Positions 7,726-16,620 of a stretch of 64,000 nt of DNA are shown piece after piece. The DNA comes from VXYL01 sp963665195 (GTDB taxonomy: Bacteria; Pseudomonadota; Gammaproteobacteria; Pseudomonadales; Azotimanducaceae), in the NCBI GenBank assembly GCA_963665195.1, contig OY762070.1, forward strand, positions 5,208,001-5,272,000, in the 5' to 3' direction. Numbering within the stretch: the stretch's first letter is position 1; the number at the start of each line of letters is the position of its first letter. Under the pieces are notes generated by a model, which did not search any database, was not told the origin of the DNA, and saw only the letters and a program-made list of their open reading frames with translations. A program made the translations under genes and the position numbers.

Positions 7726-9794
7726 TCCGGGTCCAGGGCGAGCGCTTGATCGAAGCTGCCGAGCGCTTCCTCATGCCGCTCCAGGTAGTACAGCGCCGCG
7801 CCGACATTGGCATGGGCTGCGGCGCTGTTCGGGTCCGCCTCGACGAGGCGGCGATACAGGGCCAGGGCATCCGCAAAGCGCCGCTCGCGGAAGCGCAGGC
7901 TCGCGAAGTGGTCCAGCGCTGGCGGGTGGCGGGGGTCGATCGCGAGGGCGCGCTCGAAGTGGGCGGCAGCGTCGCCCAAGCGGTCCAGTCCACGAGCCGC
8001 CCGGCCCATGTAGGCATGGGTGGACGCGGCCACGTCGGGCGGCAGCATCGGCGCGTGGTCGAGCGCTTGTCGAAAGGTCGCGAGTGCTTCCTCGAAGCGA
8101 TCGAGACCGAACTGCGACATGCCGAGAGATACCAGGCTCAGCGGGCTGCTCTGCAACTCGAGCGCCGCCCGATATGCTTCGATCGCCTCCGGGTAGCGTC
8201 CCTGCGCCCGCCGCACCTCGCCGAGATTCTGCCGCGCATGCCAAGAGGAGGGCGCGAGTTCGGCGGCCCGCCGCATGTGCTCTTCGGCTTCCGCGTGGCG
8301 CCCCATGTCGTGCAGCGCCAGGCCGACGTTCATATGCGCCGCCGAAGATTCCGGTCGCTGCGCCGCGGCGATGCGGCTCGCGGCCAGCCCTTCCTGCGGG
8401 CGTCGTCTTTCGATCAGCGCCTTGCCGAGGTTCAGATGCGCATCGCGCGCCGCGGGGTTGAGCGAGACGATGTGGCTGAACAGCGTCGCGTCGTCGTGGA
8501 AGACGCTGGCGTGGCGCCAAGTGGCCGTGCCGAGCGCGGCCAACGCCCCCGCGCTCAGCGCGACCGCGGCCAGCGTCGCCGGCCGAGGCTGGCCGCTTGC
8601 GCCGCGCACCGCCATGCCGACCAGTATGGTGATCAAGCCGAGCCCGGCCAGATACTGGAAGCGGTCCGCGACGAAGGCGTACTGCATGTACCCGTAATCC
8701 ACGAAGCCGAGCGTTGGCGACAGCGTCACGGCGAAGTAGAGCGCGCCCGCGAGCGGTCCCCGGCCGAGCCGCTGCCGCGCCAGCCACAGCGCTGCTGCCG
8801 CCGCGATGCAGCCGGCTAGGCAGGCCCAGGCCAGCAGGCTCCCCGTGTGGATGTTCCACAGCGGGTAGATCACCGGCAGCTCGACCGGCCATAGCAGCTT
8901 GCCGACGTAGAACCAAAGCGCTTGGCCGGCGATCAGCAAGCGCTCGGCGAACGTGTAGCCCAAGTCCAGGACCTCGCGGCCTTGGTAGAACGCGAGGTCC
9001 GCGGCGCCGATGCCGACGGCAACGACGAAGAAGGGCGCCACCCGCGCCCAGTCGAGGGCTCGAACCCGACCGGCCTTCCACCAGCGCAGGATGAGCAATG
9101 CGACGGGCAGTGTCACGACGATGGACTTGCTGAGCAGTGCCGCGGCGAAGAGCGCCAGGGCGAGCAGGTAGTCGCGCCAGCGCTGCGGCGCTTCGTCGAA
9201 GCGCAGCCAGGCGAGGATCGCGCCGAGATAGAACGCCGCCGAGAGCAGGTCCTTGCGCTCGATCACCCACGCCACCGATTCGACGTGCAGCGGATGCACG
9301 GCGAAGACCGCCGCTGCCAGCCAAGCGCCTGGCACTTCGAGGCGCGCCAGCAGGCGCCAGATCAGCAGCGTGTTGGCGGCGTGCAGCAGCACGTTCACGA
9401 GGTGGAAGCCGAACGGCGCGAAGCCCCAGAGCTTGTGCTCCAGCCAGAAGCTCGTATAGACGATGGGCCAGTAATGCCCCTCGTTGAGCAGCTCGCCGGG
9501 CGAGAACCAGATGCCGAACAGGCCGGACCATTCTCGAACCAACGGCTCCGCGAAGAAGGCCTCGTCGTCCCAGACGAACCCGGCCAAGAGCGCCGGGGTG
9601 TAGCAGACCACGCAGGCTGCCAACAGCGCCAGCGCGCCGGCTGCGGTGCGCGGGGGAACGGTGGCGCGCAGCCGGCGCCCGGCACCTTGCCGGACTGGCG
9701 CGGCGGCGGCCTTCGTCGCGGGGCGCTGCGGATTCGGCGCTGCCGCCCGTCGCCGCGGCCTGCTCCCGCGCTTCCCGCCCTTGCGCTTGGCCAC
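7662..9794 (-). CDS. TMTC-like membrane protein: polytopic GT-C-type region plus C-terminal TPR repeats
   Basis: 710 residues from a GTG at 9794, 5 bases after the stop of the upstream glycosyltransferase. A very basic N-terminus (about 35 residues) precedes roughly ten hydrophobic segments. The first loop carries FVWDDEAFF, an acidic pair as in GT-C glycosyltransferases. HPLHVESVAWVIERKDLL follows, the hallmark of TMTC/DUF1736-type bacterial TPR proteins. From about residue 440 there are seven or more TPR units (for example AHLNLGKALIERRRPQEGL, AHMNVGLALHDMGRHAEAE). Such proteins probably use lipid-linked sugars. The partner gene upstream is a polyprenyl-phosphate sugar transferase, which supports that role. 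Acceptor and sugar are unknown. Confidence 0.83.
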   Translation of the reverse strand: MAKRKGGKRGSRPRRRAAAPNPQRPATKAAAAPVRQGAGRRLRATVPPRTAAGALALLAACVVCYTPALLAGFVWDDEAFFAEPLVREWSGLFGIWFSPGELLNEGHYWPIVYTSFWLEHKLWGFAPFGFHLVNVLLHAANTLLIWRLLARLEVPGAWLAAAVFAVHPLHVESVAWVIERKDLLSAAFYLGAILAWLRFDEAPQRWRDYLLALALFAAALLSKSIVVTLPVALLILRWWKAGRVRALDWARVAPFFVVAVGIGAADLAFYQGREVLDLGYTFAERLLIAGQALWFYVGKLLWPVELPVIYPLWNIHTGSLLAWACLAGCIAAAAALWLARQRLGRGPLAGALYFAVTLSPTLGFVDYGYMQYAFVADRFQYLAGLGLITILVGMAVRGASGQPRPATLAAVALSAGALAALGTATWRHASVFHDDATLFSHIVSLNPAARDAHLNLGKALIERRRPQEGLAASRIAAAQRPESSAAHMNVGLALHDMGRHAEAEEHMRRAAELAPSSWHARQNLGEVRRAQGRYPEAIEAYRAALELQSSPLSLVSLGMSQFGLDRFEEALATFRQALDHAPMLPPDVAASTHAYMGRAARGLDRLGDAAAHFERALAIDPRHPPALDHFASLRFRERRFADALALYRRLVEADPNSAAAHANVGAALYYLERHEEALGSFDQALALDPDYRMASAGRAEAQAALNDAAR

Positions 9795-9799
9795 GGCGA

Positions 9800-10924
9800 T
9801 CAGGGTGCGCGCGAGCTTGCGCGGCTCGCAGCCGGGCGCGCGCCGTAGACGAACGCATTCGCAACCACGAAGTTGAACGCACTGCCGAGTACGACGCCGC
9901 ACACCAGCGCGAGCAACTGGTAGCGCGCGAAGAAGCCGACCAGGCTGGTGAGCGCGACGTAGCTGCCGACGTTGACGCTCAGCCCGACGAGGCTGCTGGC
10001 GACGAAATCGAGCCACTGTCGGGCGCGCGGCCGCGGCGGTCGTTCCGCGAACGTCAGGCGGCGGTTCAGCCACCAGTTCCAGCTCACCGCCGGCCAGAAC
10101 GAGAGGAAGCGCGCCAGGCGATGTTCCGTGCCCAGCGAGTTCAGCCCCAGATACCAGGCGAGGTCGATGACGAAGCCGCTCGCACCGACCAGTCCGAAGC
10201 AGATCAGCCGCGTCGCGGCGCCGAATCTGAACAGGTACAGGCGCCCGAGGTGGCGCAGATAGTTCAACTGCTGGCGCCAGTTCAGCTTGCTCGCGCCGCG
10301 GCCCCGATCGGCGAACACGATGGGCACTTCGGCAAGGCGCAGGCGCCCGCGCACCATGAGTTCGAGGCCGATCTTGAAGCCGACGGGCCGCAGCGTCGCC
10401 AAGTCGGGCAGGGCGCTGCGGCGAACGGCGAAGAAGCCCGACATCGGATCCGAACACCGCGCGAGCGGCCGAGCGAGCAGCGTCGCCAGCCAAGAATTCA
10501 GCACGCGGTACAGGCCCCAGCCGCGGTCGAAGCGACCGCCCGGCGCGTGGCGGCTGCCCACCACCATGTCGCAACAGCCATCGAGGCTGGCCAGCAGCGC
10601 CGGGATGCGCTCGGGCGCATGGGAGAGATCCGCGTCCATCACTACCAGCTGATCGAAGCGCGCCAAGCGAAACCCATGCAGCACGGCTTGGGAAAGATCG
10701 GGCGTTGCGCCGCGCCGCACTTCCATGCGCACGGGCAGATGCTCGGCAAGGCTCTGGGCGATGGCTTCGCTGCCATCGGCCGAGTCGTCGTCGATGAGCA
10801 GCAGCTCCCAGTCGACGCGGGCGGCATTCAAGGCCGCTTCGATGCGGTGCGCGAGCGGGCGGATGTTGGCGGCTTCCCGCAGCGTGGGGACCACCACGGA
10901 AACTGCGCGCCGGTCGCTGCTCAT
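9800..10924 (-). CDS. Family 2 glycosyltransferase (DPM1/GtrB-like) fused to a GtrA-like membrane domain
   Basis: 374 residues. Residues 1 to about 230 form a GT2 domain: SVVVPTLREAANI at the N-terminus, LLIDDDSADGS, and VVMDADLSHAPE carrying the DxD nucleotide-sugar site. GSRHAPGG and MSGFFAVRR are typical of polyprenyl-phosphate mannose or glucose synthases. From about residue 240 four hydrophobic helices form a GtrA-like domain (RLICFGLVGASGFVIDLAWYL, then NWWLNRRLTF). The protein should load a sugar onto a polyprenyl phosphate and help flip it. The gene ends 5 bases before the TMTC-like gene, so the two form a glycosylation pair. Confidence 0.88.
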   Translation of the reverse strand: MSSDRRAVSVVVPTLREAANIRPLAHRIEAALNAARVDWELLLIDDDSADGSEAIAQSLAEHLPVRMEVRRGATPDLSQAVLHGFRLARFDQLVVMDADLSHAPERIPALLASLDGCCDMVVGSRHAPGGRFDRGWGLYRVLNSWLATLLARPLARCSDPMSGFFAVRRSALPDLATLRPVGFKIGLELMVRGRLRLAEVPIVFADRGRGASKLNWRQQLNYLRHLGRLYLFRFGAATRLICFGLVGASGFVIDLAWYLGLNSLGTEHRLARFLSFWPAVSWNWWLNRRLTFAERPPRPRARQWLDFVASSLVGLSVNVGSYVALTSLVGFFARYQLLALVCGVVLGSAFNFVVANAFVYGARPAASRASSRAP

Positions 10925-10964
10925 CGGGACATGGCTCCGTGCTCGTATCGGGCTGCAATGCGCG

Positions 10965-10970
10965 ATTCTA
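10965..10970 (-). promoter_or_regulatory. Candidate -10 box upstream of the GT2-TMTC operon
   Basis: TAGAAT reads on the minus strand about 40 bases before the GT2 start and is followed by CGCGC. The same TAGAATCGCGC string precedes rpsP, and TATAATCGC precedes the carboxylesterase gene. I see no convincing -35 box at the right distance. Confidence 0.35.
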
Positions 10971-11146
10971 GGGAATGTGCGCCGGAGTCATGCACGGCGC
11001 GTTGCCGGAGAACCGCTGCGCCTTAGGATGCGCGGCCGCATCACCCGGCGCTAGGCCGGCCCAAGTGCTGCTTTTGCAGCGCTTCAGAAAGTGCTACGTT
11101 CACAGCATTGCCGGTAGGCGCAAACCCGGAGGGACGAGTTGAGGGT

Positions 11147-13527
11147 ATGGTGTTGTCGGTAGCTGCCGTGAGTGCGCCGCGGCTTGCCCGGACCCTGCGC
11201 CGCGGCGCGTTCCTGATTGCGCTCGGTGTCGCCTTCGGCTTCATCAGCGCCGTTGCGGCGATCGGCTGGGCGAGCGCGGTGCGGCTGCCGTCGGGGATCG
11301 CACCCAAGGACTACGTGACGCTCGGCCGGCGCGGCGCGGACACCGGGCTCTTCCACGGCGTCGCGTCCCAGGATTTCGAACGCCTGCGCAACGCGGTGCC
11401 GGAGGTGCTTTGGGCGTATGCCGATCACCGGCGTCCCATGACCGTGCGCGGCGCCGACGGCGGCATGCATCCGGCCCGGTCGCGCAGCGTGTCGGCGAGC
11501 TTCTTCGCGCTCTTCGGCGTGCCGGCCGTAGCGGGGACGTTGACGGCGTCCGCTGCCGGGACGGTCGCGGTGGTGGGCGAGGCGTTCGCCCGGCGCACCT
11601 TCGGCAGCGTCGATGCAGCGCTGCAGTACGAGGTGCGGGACATGCTTGATCGTCCGGCGCCGATCATGGGCGTCGCCGGCGGTGGGTTCCAAGGCGCATT
11701 CGGCGAGGACGTGGATGTTTGGACCCTCGATCCGCCGACGCTTCCCGCCTCCGCAGGAGCGACCCCCGGCACCTACACGACGATCATGCGGAACGCGCTG
11801 ACGCCGATCGGCGTCCTTACGGAGGGTGCGAGCATCGCGAGCGCTCAGAACCTCGTCGAGGCGTTCCGTTTCGCGCCGGGGCGCGGCTACATGGCAGCAA
11901 CCGAGCGGGACCGGGCAGAACTCGTGCCCGGCATCGAGCGGCGTCCCGATGCGCGGCGCGAAGTACTGGAGCGTCTGGTCTGGCTGGGCGTGGTCGTGGC
12001 GCTGCTCTTGGCGCTCGCCTTCATGGCCGTGCTGGACCAGCTGCTTGCCGAACACTACCGGCGCCAGGACTCGGAGACGGTGCGGCTGGCCGTCGGCGCG
12101 ACTCCGGCGGATGTCTTCCTTGCTTCGATCTGGCGCCACCTTGCGTGGCTTGCGGCAACCGGCTTGGTGGTGGCCGTTTCTTTCCTCTACATCGCCGATG
12201 TCCTGACCGGGCTCGAACCCTTCGCGAGCTACATCGGCGAGTTCAGCTTCGCCCAGTCTGTCGGCGGGGTGGCGGCGGGTATCGCGCTTCTGACTGCGGC
12301 GTTCGCGCTGTCGGCTGGCGCTGTGAGTCGCTTCGTATCGCGGGCCTCGTGGGCGGCCGCGCGGGTGGCGAAGTCGGCGCCCGCCCTTCGGCAGTCGCCC
12401 GTGCGGCGCTGCTCGCCGCTGCCTCGGCAAGTCTCCTAGTGGCTCTGTCGCTCGGCACGCGCTATGCGGCCGATGCCCGCGCATCGCTGCCCTTTCGACA
12501 TGGGGATGCGCTGATGCTGAGCGTCTTCGCGACCGCCGGCGAGCGGCTCACGGCCGAGCAGGTAGCCGCTGCTCTCGGCGCCTTGCCCGCTGTCGTCTCT
12601 GCGGCTCAGGCGGAGATGCTGCCGCTGCTGCCGGAGACGATACAAGCCGCCAATCGCGTCCAAGTGCGCGGCGCCCCGGCGCTCGCCGACACCGTCTTGC
12701 TGCGCAACGGCGTGGCGCCGGCTTTCTTCGAGACGCTGGGCGTCGAGATCGTCTCAGGGCGCACGTTCGCGGATGCCAGCACCGAGATCGTGCTGTCCCG
12801 GGCGGCGGCGAGACTGCTTGCACAGGATGCGGCCGCGGCGCTCGGCATGGCCTTGGAACTGGTGCCGGCGTCGCTAGGAGCCGGTCCGGCTGGCGGCGTG
12901 GCCACGGTGGTCGGCGTTGTGGATGATGTTCCCTATGCGTCGATGCTGGCCGGCGAGGCGGCAGCGCAGAGTCCCGTGCTGTACGGTCCGCCGAGGTCCG
13001 ACGGAGGGCAGCTGCTGTGGCTGGTACGGCTCGCCGACGTGCGCGGGGCAGCGGATGAGGTGCTAGGCCACTTCGGCGAGTCCGCCTACCGCGTCGGCAC
13101 GCCGACGGAGATATTCCGCGAGCGATTCCTCGCCGCCCACAGCGTCGGCGTGGCGCTGGCGGGGGCGGCGATCTTCGCGCTGTTGCTCTCCCTGGTGGGC
13201 GTCGGCGCCTCCGTGGCCCGCTCGGTGGCGGCGGCGAGCCGCGACATCGGCATCTTCCTGGCGGTGGGGATGACTGCGCGCGACATCGCGCTGCGCCACC
13301 TGCGGCGCGTGGCCCGCGACTTGCTGGCGGCTGGCGTGGCGGTCTGCGCGGCGGCTGTCGCCGCGAACTACCTGCTTGCCTCGAACGCGGTCGTGATCGA
13401 ACCGTGGCTGATGCTGGCCGTGCTCCCCGTCATCGCGCTCGTGTGCGCATTGTTCGTGTTCCGCAGCGTCAAGCGCTTGGTTCGCGATCATCCCGTCAGC
13501 GCTCTTGTCGGCGGTGCGGATGCATGA
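11147..13527 (+). pseudogene. MacB/FtsX-type ABC transporter permease (ADOP-like), interrupted by one frameshift
   Basis: The gene opens at an ATG at 11147 with an N-terminal helix (RGAFLIALGVAFGFISAVAAIGWA) and a MacB-type periplasmic domain. Three FtsX helices follow (WLGVVVALLLALAFMAVLDQ onward), ending in a +2 frame that stops at 12439. The reading then continues in frame +1 from about 12375: a new helix (LLAAASASLLVALSLGTRYA), a second periplasmic domain, and a second FtsX triplet ending at 13527. This permease-periplasmic-permease layout of about 800 residues is that of ADOP permeases in macrolide-export-like systems. The junction lies between the halves, so a one-base indel near 12375-12395 fits. 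No ATPase gene is adjacent. Real inactivation and sequencing error are both possible. Confidence 0.75.
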
Positions 13528-13631
13528 GGCTCCGGGTTTCCGTTGTCAGAACACCTGCCCGTCGGCTCGGCGCTAGGGGTCGTCGCTCCCATGTAAGCTT
13601 GCAGCCGACTTGGACGGACGGGAACGGCAGC

Positions 13632-14345
13632 GTGAGAAGAAACCCCGGCGATTGGCTTCGCGATCAGCTCCTTGATCGCGCCCTCGAGGCCTTCGTGCTC
13701 GGCGTCCTGGGAGTCGCGTGGCTTTGCGGTGGGGCCGTTGCACTCTGGTTGACGCTTGGCTTGCGGAGCGAACCGGCGTTGGCGATCGGAAGCGTCCTGG
13801 TGCCCAGTGCAGGCGTGCTCGGCTACGCGGCGTACAGGGCGAAGCGTGGCTGGAGACTGCAGGACATGAAGAAAGGCGCCGACGCGGAGAAGAGAGTCGG
13901 TCAGGCGATCGAGTACGCCCTCACGCCACCTTCATGCGCCGTGGCGCACGGTGTGAAGGATTTCGCCAAGGTCGGCGACATCGACCACTTGGTGGCTACG
14001 CCGCACCGGTTGTGGGTGATCGAGACGAAGCACCGCCGCGTACCGCGCTCGAAGTTCAGGGAAGTCCTGCGGCGCATCGCAGTCAATGTCGAGGGCATCC
14101 GGGAATGGGCGCCTGCTGGAACGCAGGTGACCGGATGCCTCGTCTTGGCCAACGAGGACAAGCCGCCGAAACACACCTACAAGCACGGACGGGAGACGAT
14201 CAGGGCGTTCGCCAGCCCTGAGTCGCTGATGCGCGAGTTGCGGGCCGAGGCGCACGAGGACCGGGACGGGCCGGACATCGTACGCAAGGTCTGGGAGTTG
14301 GGCGCGATGCAGCGAGCCGGAGATCAGGACGGCTTCAGCGGCTGA
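13632..14345 (+). CDS. NERD-domain (nuclease-related) membrane-associated protein
   Basis: 237 residues from a GTG at 13632, preceded by GGGAACGG. Two hydrophobic helices (FVLGVLGVAWLCGGAVALWL and ALAIGSVLVPSAGVLGYAAY) occupy about residues 22-70. A NERD domain follows: KKGADAEKRVGQAI, then GDIDHLVATPHRLWVIETK, where the aspartates and the ExK of a PD-(D/E)xK-like core can be seen. NERD proteins are thought to process DNA, often in stress or defence settings, but direct evidence is thin. The gene stands alone between the broken permease and the convergent hom gene. Confidence 0.8.
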   Translation: MRRNPGDWLRDQLLDRALEAFVLGVLGVAWLCGGAVALWLTLGLRSEPALAIGSVLVPSAGVLGYAAYRAKRGWRLQDMKKGADAEKRVGQAIEYALTPPSCAVAHGVKDFAKVGDIDHLVATPHRLWVIETKHRRVPRSKFREVLRRIAVNVEGIREWAPAGTQVTGCLVLANEDKPPKHTYKHGRETIRAFASPESLMRELRAEAHEDRDGPDIVRKVWELGAMQRAGDQDGFSG

Positions 14346-14520
14346 CGTCTGCCTGCCGATGGGCGCGGGGGGCGGCAGGGATGTACACCTGCTTCGAGTG
14401 CCGGATGCGTTGAGGGCGCATTCCGAAGGCCGGGCATGCGCCGGATGCTTACACCGTCGGGGCGTCGATAGATCCGGAGCTGAAGACTTCTGCCGGTCTA
14501 CGCCTTTCGGAACCTCCGCG

Positions 14521-15852
14521 TCAGTTCTCCGAGTCCGCCACGCGGATGCGGGTGATGGGGCCGACGACGCCCCGTAGTTCGGCAAGTTCCGCGAGCGCGG
14601 TCTCCACTTCGGTTTCGGCCACTTCGTTGGTGAGGATGATGATGGGCACCCACGGCTCGCCGCCCGACGCCGGCGAGGAGTTCCCCGGCGCACTCCCCTG
14701 CTGAGGGCTCTTGCGGATGGCCTGCGGGCGCTGGATCACGGCCTCGATGGAGATGCGGTGGCGGCTCAACGCCTCCGCGACCTCGGCGAAGACGCCGGGC
14801 TGGTCGATGGCCGGAATCTTCAGGTAGTGGGCGCAGACCAGCTCGGCGATGGGGAGCGACGGCAGTAGCCGCTCGGCGGGTCTCGGCACGGCGAGGGTAC
14901 CGCGGGCGAGTTCGACGAGGTCCGCGACCACCGCCGATGCGGTCGGGTTGCCGCCGGCGCCGGGGCCGACGTAGAGGGTGGGGCCGACGGCGTTGCCGCG
15001 CGCCAGCACTGCGTTCATCACGCCGGAGACCTGGGCGATCAGCAGGGACTCGGGCACGAGAGCAAGATGCACGCGCGCCTCGACGCCGCCGTCGCGCAGC
15101 CGGGCGCTGGCGAGGTGCTTGATGGCGAAGCCGAGCTCGCGGGCGTAGCGGATGTCCTCGACGTCGATGCTGGAGATGCCCTCGACGTGGACGCCGTCCA
15201 CATGGATGCTGGTATCGAAGGCGAGCGCCGCGAGGATGGCGAGCTTCTGTGCGGCATCGATGCCTTCGACGTCGAAAGTGGGGTCCGCTTCCGCGTAGCC
15301 GAGCCGCTGCGCTTCGGCCAGGGCGTCCGCGAAGCTGCTGCCTTCCTCTTCCATGGCGGTGAGTATGTAGTTGGAGGTGCCGTTGACGATGCCGGCAAGC
15401 GCCTCGATGCGATTGGCGGCGAGGCCGGTGCGCAGCGCGTTGACGATGGGGATGCCGCCGGCGACGGACGCCTCGAAGCCGAGCGACCGGTCGCTTTCGG
15501 CGGCGGCGCCGAACAGCGCATTGCCGCGCCCCGCGAGCAGCGCCTTGTTGGCCGTGACGACGTGCAGGCCGGCCTTGAACGAAGCCTCCACCAGATCCCC
15601 GGCTGCGGTGTCGCCGCCGATCAGTTCCACCACCACGTCCACATCGTTCGAGACCAGCGACGCCAAACGGGTGTCGAAGCTCGCGTCGCCGATGTCGACC
15701 TGGGGTTTCGGCGTCCGGCTTGCCACGCGCACTAGCTCGATCGGTCGTCCGGCCTGCCGGACGAGTGCCGCGCGGTTCTCGATCAGCAGTGCGGCGACGC
15801 TGGCGCCGACCGTTCCAAGGCCGGCCAGGCCGACGCGCAGGGGCATGATCAC
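14521..15852 (-). CDS. hom: Homoserine dehydrogenase
   Basis: 443 residues. The enzyme reduces aspartate semialdehyde to homoserine for threonine and methionine synthesis. The Rossmann motif GLAGLGTVG is at the N-terminus (G11, G13, G16), TANKALLAGRG carries the conserved Asn-Lys, and GIVNGTSNYIL and GYAEADPTFDVEGIDAAQKL are textbook Hom segments. A C-terminal ACT domain follows (about residues 350-440) for threonine feedback. The ACT domain is split by an unusual insert of about 25 residues rich in Ser, Pro and Gly (about residues 377-401) between AVIQRP and VPIIILTNEV, which normally lie close together. It is last in an apparent xerD-dsbC-hom operon, 7 bases after dsbC. thrC does not follow. 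Confidence 0.95.
   Translation of the reverse strand: MIMPLRVGLAGLGTVGASVAALLIENRAALVRQAGRPIELVRVASRTPKPQVDIGDASFDTRLASLVSNDVDVVVELIGGDTAAGDLVEASFKAGLHVVTANKALLAGRGNALFGAAAESDRSLGFEASVAGGIPIVNALRTGLAANRIEALAGIVNGTSNYILTAMEEEGSSFADALAEAQRLGYAEADPTFDVEGIDAAQKLAILAALAFDTSIHVDGVHVEGISSIDVEDIRYARELGFAIKHLASARLRDGGVEARVHLALVPESLLIAQVSGVMNAVLARGNAVGPTLYVGPGAGGNPTASAVVADLVELARGTLAVPRPAERLLPSLPIAELVCAHYLKIPAIDQPGVFAEVAEALSRHRISIEAVIQRPQAIRKSPQQGSAPGNSSPASGGEPWVPIIILTNEVAETEVETALAELAELRGVVGPITRIRVADSEN
14656..14677. repeat. Small palindrome inside the hom ACT-domain insert
   Basis: CTCGCCG and CGGCGAG form a perfect 7-base inverted repeat around an 8-base loop, within the segment coding for the extra Ser/Pro/Gly-rich residues of Hom. 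The insert is in frame and looks like a mobile palindromic unit tolerated in a loop of the ACT domain. Confidence 0.5.
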
Positions 15853-15859
15853 GGCTGGT

Positions 15860-16591
15860 CTACAGGCCGAGCAGGTCCGCGAGCTGCTCGGGGGTCACGT
15901 AGCCGGGCACGACTCTGCCGTCCGCCAGGATGATCGTCGGCGTGCCGCTGATCCCCACTTGCTGGCCGATCTGGAACTGCTCCGCCACCGGGTGATCGCA
16001 GGTTTTCGGCGCGATCTCCTCATCGTTCTTGAGCCGTGTCAGGGCATCGAGCGGGTCGTCGGCGCACCAGGCGGACACCATGCGGTCGTAGGTCGGCGAG
16101 CCGACGCCGGCGCGCGGGTAGGCGAGGTAGCGCACCTCGATGCCGAAGGCGTTGTAATCCACCATGCGCCGGTGCAGCTGGCGGCAGTAGCCGCAGTCCG
16201 TGTCGGTGAAGATCACGACGGACGCTTCGGGTTCGCCGTTCGACGTGAAGGCGAGCATGTCGCCGGCGGGGATCGCGTCGATCAGCGATCGCCGCTTCGC
16301 GGTGCGCCTCGCTTCCGTGATGCCGTACAGGTCGCCATCGCGCACTTCGTAGAGATTGCCGGCGAACAGGAAGCGGCAGTCATTGGATACGTAGAGGAAG
16401 TCGCCGCCCGCGACTTCCACCTCGGAGAAGCCCGGCACATCCGCCGGCTGCACGCCTTGCACGGTGAGGCTGCCGTCGAGGCCAGCCAGGCAGTCGGCTA
16501 TGGCCGGGTCGTCCTCGGCGGCAGCGGCCCATGGTGCCGCGAGGGCGCAGCCGACGCCGGCTGCCAAGGTTCGCATCTTCAGTAGGGTCAC
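15860..16591 (-). CDS. dsbC: Thiol:disulfide interchange protein DsbC (periplasmic disulfide isomerase)
   Basis: 243 residues with a signal peptide (hydrophobic to AAPWAAAA, cleavage near residue 25). An N-terminal dimerisation domain (VQPADVPGFSEVEVAGGDFLYVS) leads to a thioredoxin fold with the active site CGYC at C133-C136 in FTDTDCGYCRQLH. The cis-proline is in GISGTPTIIL. A second cysteine pair (C-A-D-D and KTCDHP) matches the structural disulfide of DsbC. It rearranges wrong disulfides in the periplasm and needs DsbD, which is not in this window. It sits between xerD and hom, as in pseudomonads. Confidence 0.95.
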   Translation of the reverse strand: MTLLKMRTLAAGVGCALAAPWAAAAEDDPAIADCLAGLDGSLTVQGVQPADVPGFSEVEVAGGDFLYVSNDCRFLFAGNLYEVRDGDLYGITEARRTAKRRSLIDAIPAGDMLAFTSNGEPEASVVIFTDTDCGYCRQLHRRMVDYNAFGIEVRYLAYPRAGVGSPTYDRMVSAWCADDPLDALTRLKNDEEIAPKTCDHPVAEQFQIGQQVGISGTPTIILADGRVVPGYVTPEQLADLLGL

Positions 16592-16620
16592 AGGCTGCTC
16601 CGTGTTGCCCAGGCGACTGG

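Noticed and set aside
10925..10958. Reading the TPR gene from 10958 as one 1098-residue protein
   Set aside because: Its first 388 codons overlap the well-supported GT2-GtrA gene in another frame and are low-complexity; the GTG at 9794 gives a sensible start 5 bases after that gene.
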